Under the pieces are notes generated by a model that was given only the letters and a program-made list of their open reading frames with translations, did not search any database and was not told where the DNA came from. A program made the position numbers and the translations under genes. A DNA stretch of 64,000 bases from Halovivax ruber XH-70 (lineage in GTDB: Archaea; Halobacteriota; Halobacteria; Halobacteriales; Natrialbaceae). The stretch is from positions 248,001 through 312,000 of the forward strand of contig NC_019964.1 in assembly GCF_000328525.1 (NCBI RefSeq), in the 5' to 3' direction. Positions 60,813 to 64,000 of this stretch are shown here, in pieces. Positions within the stretch are counted from its first letter, which is position 1. The number at the start of each line of letters is the position of its first letter.

Positions 60813-61115
60813 TCACCCGACGCGATAGTTCTCGATCGGCTCGAACCGCGCCCTTCCGTCCTGCTCGACGGTGATCCGATAGCCGTTATAGGTGAAGGTA
60901 ATCTGTACGTCCGCCTCGTCGGCTGGCGGATTCGAGTACAGGTGTTCGAGGATGTGGTCGATGCAGCTGTACAACGGGTTCAACTCCTCTACGGGCACAT
61001 CTTCGATCTCGGCGAGTGCCGAGACGACCGCGACGTTCGGGTCTGTCTGGTCGGTGTCGAACTCTCTGGTGACGGTTCTCGCCTCGGCTCGATCCCGATC
61101 GTCGGTTCCCATCAT
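60813..61115 (-). CDS. HalOD1 domain protein
   Basis: A 100-residue protein consisting of one HalOD1 domain (haloarchaeal output domain): VVSALAEIEDVPVEELNPLYSCIDHILEHLY ... VQITFTYNGYRITVEQDGRARFE. These domains are found alone or as outputs of haloarchaeal response regulators; the ligand is unknown. A CTTATG element near 61142 fits a short-leader start. Two consecutive ATGs (61115 and 61112). Confidence 0.85.
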   Translation of the reverse strand: MMGTDDRDRAEARTVTREFDTDQTDPNVAVVSALAEIEDVPVEELNPLYSCIDHILEHLYSNPPADEADVQITFTYNGYRITVEQDGRARFEPIENYRVG

Positions 61116-61247
61116 CGGGTTCGTCCACGGTGGCTAGTCGCATAAGTAGGCGACTGATACGAAACGAAGTTGACAATCAGGGGAGGGACGGTCCGCGCCG
61201 TCAGGCGTCCGCGACGGAACTGCGCCATCGGCCCAGCACCGCGCGAC

Positions 61248-62183
61248 TCACGCGTTCGGGGGCGTTCGGAGCGCCGAGAGCGGCCGGGCCACGCTCGCAT
61301 CCGGGGTGTCACCTGCGTCGAACCGGTCGGGATGGAGGAGGCGGGCGAGTGTCTCAGCGGCGTCGACGAGTCGCGGGCCGGGTCGATTGAGATAGTGGTT
61401 GCCGTCTACCGCCCAGACGCGGCCAGCTTCCACGGCCGCGAGCTCGTCCCAGCCCGGGCGGTCGGTGAGGTCTCCGAGGTTCTCGGCGGTCTGTGTGAGA
61501 TCGTAGCCGCAGGGCGCGACGACGAGGGCGTCGGGGTCAGCCGAACGCAGTTCGTCCCACTCGCGGGGGCGCGAATCCGACCCGGCCTCGGCCAGTTCGT
61601 AGCGCCCGCCGGCGATCTCGACCAGTTCCGGGACCCAGTGGGCCGCGACCATGACGGGGTCCGTCCAGTCGAAGACGGCAACGCTCGGCCGAGCGTCGGG
61701 TTCGTCAGGTGTGCGTTCGCGGACGGCCTCGAGACGCGCTTCGAGGTCGGCGCGAACCTCCTGGGCGCGGTCAGCCCGCCCCAGCACGCGCCCGAGTCGT
61801 TCCAGATCGTCGAACACCCCAGCAACCGTGTGGGAATCGATCGTGACGATCTCCGGCTCCGCATCGATTCGCTCGACTGCGTCCGCGACGAGCACGGTGT
61901 CGACCGCGCAGACGTCGCAGACGCCCTGCGTGACGATCACGTCGGGATCGAGCCGCTCGATCGTCTCGGCGTCGACGTCGTAGACGCCGCCCTCCGTCTC
62001 GGCGGCTAGCACCTGCCGGTCGATCTCGGCGGTCGATGCCTCGGTGTCGATCGCCGCACTGGTGATGGTGGGCCGATCCGCGACTCGCGGCGGGTAGTCA
62101 CAGCTGTGCGAGACGCCGACCGGGTCGATCCCGAGAGCGGCGACCAGTTCCGTCGCGGAGGGGAGTGTCGTCACGACGCGCAT
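61248..62183 (-). CDS. Cobalamin-binding BtuF-like protein without signal peptide
   Basis: A 311-residue protein of the BtuF/FhuD fold. Typical blocks: RVVTTLPSATELVAALG, VGVSHSCDYPP, DVDAETIERLDPDVIVTQGVCDVCAVD, VFDWTDPVMVAAHWVPELVEIAGG, and DALVVAPCGYDLTQT. No signal peptide or lipobox precedes the first strand, and the start (62183) is set by that strand, so it should be cytosolic. Paired cysteines (CDVC) could bind a metal or redox ligand. It may bind corrinoid inside the cell instead of delivering it to an ABC importer. No transporter genes adjoin. Confidence 0.82.
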   Translation of the reverse strand: MRVVTTLPSATELVAALGIDPVGVSHSCDYPPRVADRPTITSAAIDTEASTAEIDRQVLAAETEGGVYDVDAETIERLDPDVIVTQGVCDVCAVDTVLVADAVERIDAEPEIVTIDSHTVAGVFDDLERLGRVLGRADRAQEVRADLEARLEAVRERTPDEPDARPSVAVFDWTDPVMVAAHWVPELVEIAGGRYELAEAGSDSRPREWDELRSADPDALVVAPCGYDLTQTAENLGDLTDRPGWDELAAVEAGRVWAVDGNHYLNRPGPRLVDAAETLARLLHPDRFDAGDTPDASVARPLSALRTPPNA

Positions 62184-62264
62184 ACGCGGCGATTCGTCGG
62201 GTGGGTGGAAAGGCTCACGGGTCGTCGGCCGTCGCTTCGATCTGCGGTGTGATCGCGCCAACGC

Positions 62265-63023
62265 TCAGACTGGGACCCACGGCACGACCGCCACGGCGGT
62301 GCCGACGAGTGCGAGGAAACAACCGAACGCGAGGGAGACGAGCCCGCTCTGCGTTCGCTCGTCGATCAGTTCGCGCTCGGGTCTGTTCGAGAGGACGAAC
62401 TCGCCGGATTCCGTGGGTTCGTCGATCACGTAGTCCGCCCGGTCCCAACCGGCCGCCGTCTCTCGTACCGCCCCGAGCACGTAGCCGTCGTCGCCCGGTT
62501 CGAGCACGCCCTCCGTGTAGCGTCTGCGCTCGCCGACGCTCACCGGTCCCATACTCCGCCGGTCGGGCAATTCGAGGTCGGATTCGGTCTCGACGTAGCG
62601 TCGCACGGCAGCCGGCGGTTCGTCGTCGACGCCAACCTCGGTTTCGGTCCCCCTGAGGTCCAGTTCGCCCGCGGAGGAAAGATCGACCGGCACTTCGCCA
62701 GTCCCGTCGTCGACGAGCAGCGACTCGGCCCACTCGTCCGTGAAGATCGTGTTCCACGAGCCGTCTTGCTGCTCTTCGACTTCGACGCTGACGGCCAGTG
62801 CCTCGGTCGCCGAGATCGGCGCCTCCGTCGCGGTCGCGTCTTCGGCGGGACGAACGGTGCCCTTCACCTCGGCCGGTCCGGGCGTGAGATCCCGGACCGC
62901 CGTCGTCTCGGTCTCGGCGATCACCTCGCCCTCGGCGCGCTCACCGTACCCGTGGTACATCGTGATGGCACCGGCGACGACGAAGACCAGCCCGAAAACC
63001 GAGAGAACCGCGTTCTCGAACAT
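62265..63023 (-). CDS. GIDE-domain membrane protein
   Basis: A 252-residue protein with an N-terminal transmembrane helix (LSVFGLVFVVAGAITMYHGY), a soluble GIDE-type beta domain of about 170 residues (EVKGTVRPAEDATATEAPIS ... YTEGVLEPGDDGYVLGAV) and a C-terminal helix (LVSLAFGCFLALVGTAVAVV). GIDE domains occur in the mitochondrial E3 ligase MUL1; the archaeal versions lack a RING finger and their role is unknown. Start at MFENAVLSV is well placed before the first helix. Confidence 0.85.
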   Translation of the reverse strand: MFENAVLSVFGLVFVVAGAITMYHGYGERAEGEVIAETETTAVRDLTPGPAEVKGTVRPAEDATATEAPISATEALAVSVEVEEQQDGSWNTIFTDEWAESLLVDDGTGEVPVDLSSAGELDLRGTETEVGVDDEPPAAVRRYVETESDLELPDRRSMGPVSVGERRRYTEGVLEPGDDGYVLGAVRETAAGWDRADYVIDEPTESGEFVLSNRPERELIDERTQSGLVSLAFGCFLALVGTAVAVVPWVPV

Positions 63024-63235
63024 GCTCGCCTCTCGAAACCGGAACCGGAAGAAACCCGGTGGTGTAAAATCGCTATAGGGTTCTGCTGGCACGTTCGGTT
63101 CGGCCGGCGGGCAGAACAGGGGCCGTCCTGTCGCGACACGTGCGTCGAGGTCGATGGGGCGCCCTCGCGTGCGATAGCCGCATCTCGGGGCTGAACCGGC
63201 GCTTCCGCTTCGGCGAGCTCGCCGGCGCCTCCATG

Positions 63236-64000
63236 TTAGCCTTCGTCGGCGACGAGGGAGACGATCGTGGGGATCGCGTCTGCGTCTGCCGCTGCGCCGC
63301 GATATTGCAGCGCCGCACGATCGAGTTCGGCCTGCCACTGCTCACTATCGTCCGACCTGACGTTCTCACGGAGGCGGTCGAGCGATGAATCGGCCTGTTC
63401 GACGTTCTGGATCGCCTGTCGGAGCAAGTGTGCGCCGAGTGGGTCGGAACCGACCGCGTCGGCCGTCGCCGCGAGGCGGTCGCTGGCGGCTCGCTTCTCG
63501 GCGACGAGTTCCGCCGCGTCGTCGAGTAGTTCTGTGTCGACATCCCGAGAACCTCCCCAGCCGGGAACGTCGTCGAACTCGGCGAGCGTTTCGGCGACAG
63601 TGGCCCGCTCAGCCTGAATCAACACGACCAGTGCGACCCGACCGACGTCTCTGGCGTGGTCTGGTTGGCCGAGGTGGTCCATTTGGACCCCTCTCCACCG
63701 ATCGTAGGCCCGGGCGTACACATTGGGTTCGTACTCCCACTGGACCCCGTCGGTCGCCGACTCGATATGTTCGGCGAGTCGCTCGTCACAATCCTCGAGA
63801 GCCGCGGTCCGGTCGACCGCATCGTCGGTTGCGAGTCCCTCCCGAAACCACTCGGCGTTGTCCAACTCGAACCGGCCGATTTCGACCGTCTCCCACGTCA
63901 CGTCGTGACTGAACCGGTCGTCCGCCAGGTAGTCGGCTGCCCGGGAGTGATTCGACGCGGCGGTTGCCCAGCGCGAGTCGGCGTGACCAGCCTGAACGAC
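63236..64000 (-). CDS. Hypothetical acidic protein (N-terminus beyond window)
   Basis: The frame is open from the TAA at 63236 to the right edge of the window. At least 254 residues are visible, acidic and alpha-helical, with a coiled-coil-like C-terminal part (ELVAEKRAASDRLAATADAV ... SLDRLRENVRSDDSEQWQAE). A GTG at 63901 would be an internal start, but the preceding 33 codons are also protein-like, so the gene probably begins outside. No family recognised. Confidence 0.6.
   Translation of the reverse strand, partial: VVQAGHADSRWATAASNHSRAADYLADDRFSHDVTWETVEIGRFELDNAEWFREGLATDDAVDRTAALEDCDERLAEHIESATDGVQWEYEPNVYARAYDRWRGVQMDHLGQPDHARDVGRVALVVLIQAERATVAETLAEFDDVPGWGGSRDVDTELLDDAAELVAEKRAASDRLAATADAVGSDPLGAHLLRQAIQNVEQADSSLDRLRENVRSDDSEQWQAELDRAALQYRGAAADADAIPTIVSLVADEG

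Noticed and set aside
1-64000. CRISPR array, rRNA or tRNA genes
   Set aside because: No regularly spaced direct repeats, no rRNA-like sequence and no cloverleaf was recognised by eye. A tRNA could still be missed without a scan.

Overview
The window looks like chromosomal DNA of a halophilic archaeon (class Halobacteria). The coding DNA is GC-rich, the proteins are strongly acidic, and many genes have a TATA-like element 25-30 bases before an ATG, as in leaderless haloarchaeal transcripts. Lineage markers include twin-arginine lipoproteins, a PGF-CTERM surface protease, HalOD1, HTH-10 and SWIM proteins, the ubiquitin-like activating enzyme UbaA, Hjc and PriL. The genus cannot be fixed from the sequence alone. 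No rRNA, tRNA or CRISPR array was recognised.

Left end (1-9.1 kb): after a partial DUF35 gene comes an accessory module resembling the cargo and ATPase part of an extracellular contractile injection system (eCIS). A four-gene operon on the minus strand holds two tandem DUF4157-plus-partner pairs. It is divergent from a 974-residue two-domain AAA+ ATPase with an NTF2-like tail. No sheath, tube or baseplate genes are present. The module is bracketed by two copies of a small zinc-finger gene; a third copy lies at 32.6 kb. Two of the three copies (856 and 32773) are preceded by a conserved ~240-nt, hairpin-rich leader that starts where transcription is predicted to start. I consider this RNA the most novel signal in the window.

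9.2-17 kb is a cell-surface glycan cluster (glycosyltransferase, flippase, alkaline-phosphatase-fold enzyme, polytopic membrane proteins, DUF1616). 17-32.5 kb is mixed: a nucleophile-less alpha/beta hydrolase, PriL, a TumA/TumE-like pair, an HTH-10 regulator, an FAD monooxygenase, secreted proteins, a large PGF-CTERM subtilase, and two SAM-cycle enzymes (SAH/MTA deaminase and S-adenosylhomocysteinase). 33-47.5 kb is mostly housekeeping: MFS exporter, ArsR-like regulator, CPBP protease, Hjc, UspA, acyl-CoA dehydrogenase, SWIM protein, HisG, TraB-like protein, acyltransferase, MazG-like protein and a MacB-type ABC exporter.

47.6-50.5 kb is an AT-rich island with different codon use. It carries a secreted trypsin-like protease divergent from a lipoprotein and looks horizontally acquired. 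Beyond it lie an FAU-1-type ribonuclease and an apparently intact IS200/IS605 element (tnpA, tnpB, hairpin ends). The right end (54-64 kb) holds a DUF6517-like lipoprotein, riboflavin synthase, a UvrD-like helicase coupled to a metal-ligand-less M24 homologue, two tiny zinc ribbons, UbaA, a HalOD1 protein, a cytosolic BtuF-like protein, a GIDE-domain membrane protein and a gene running off the edge.
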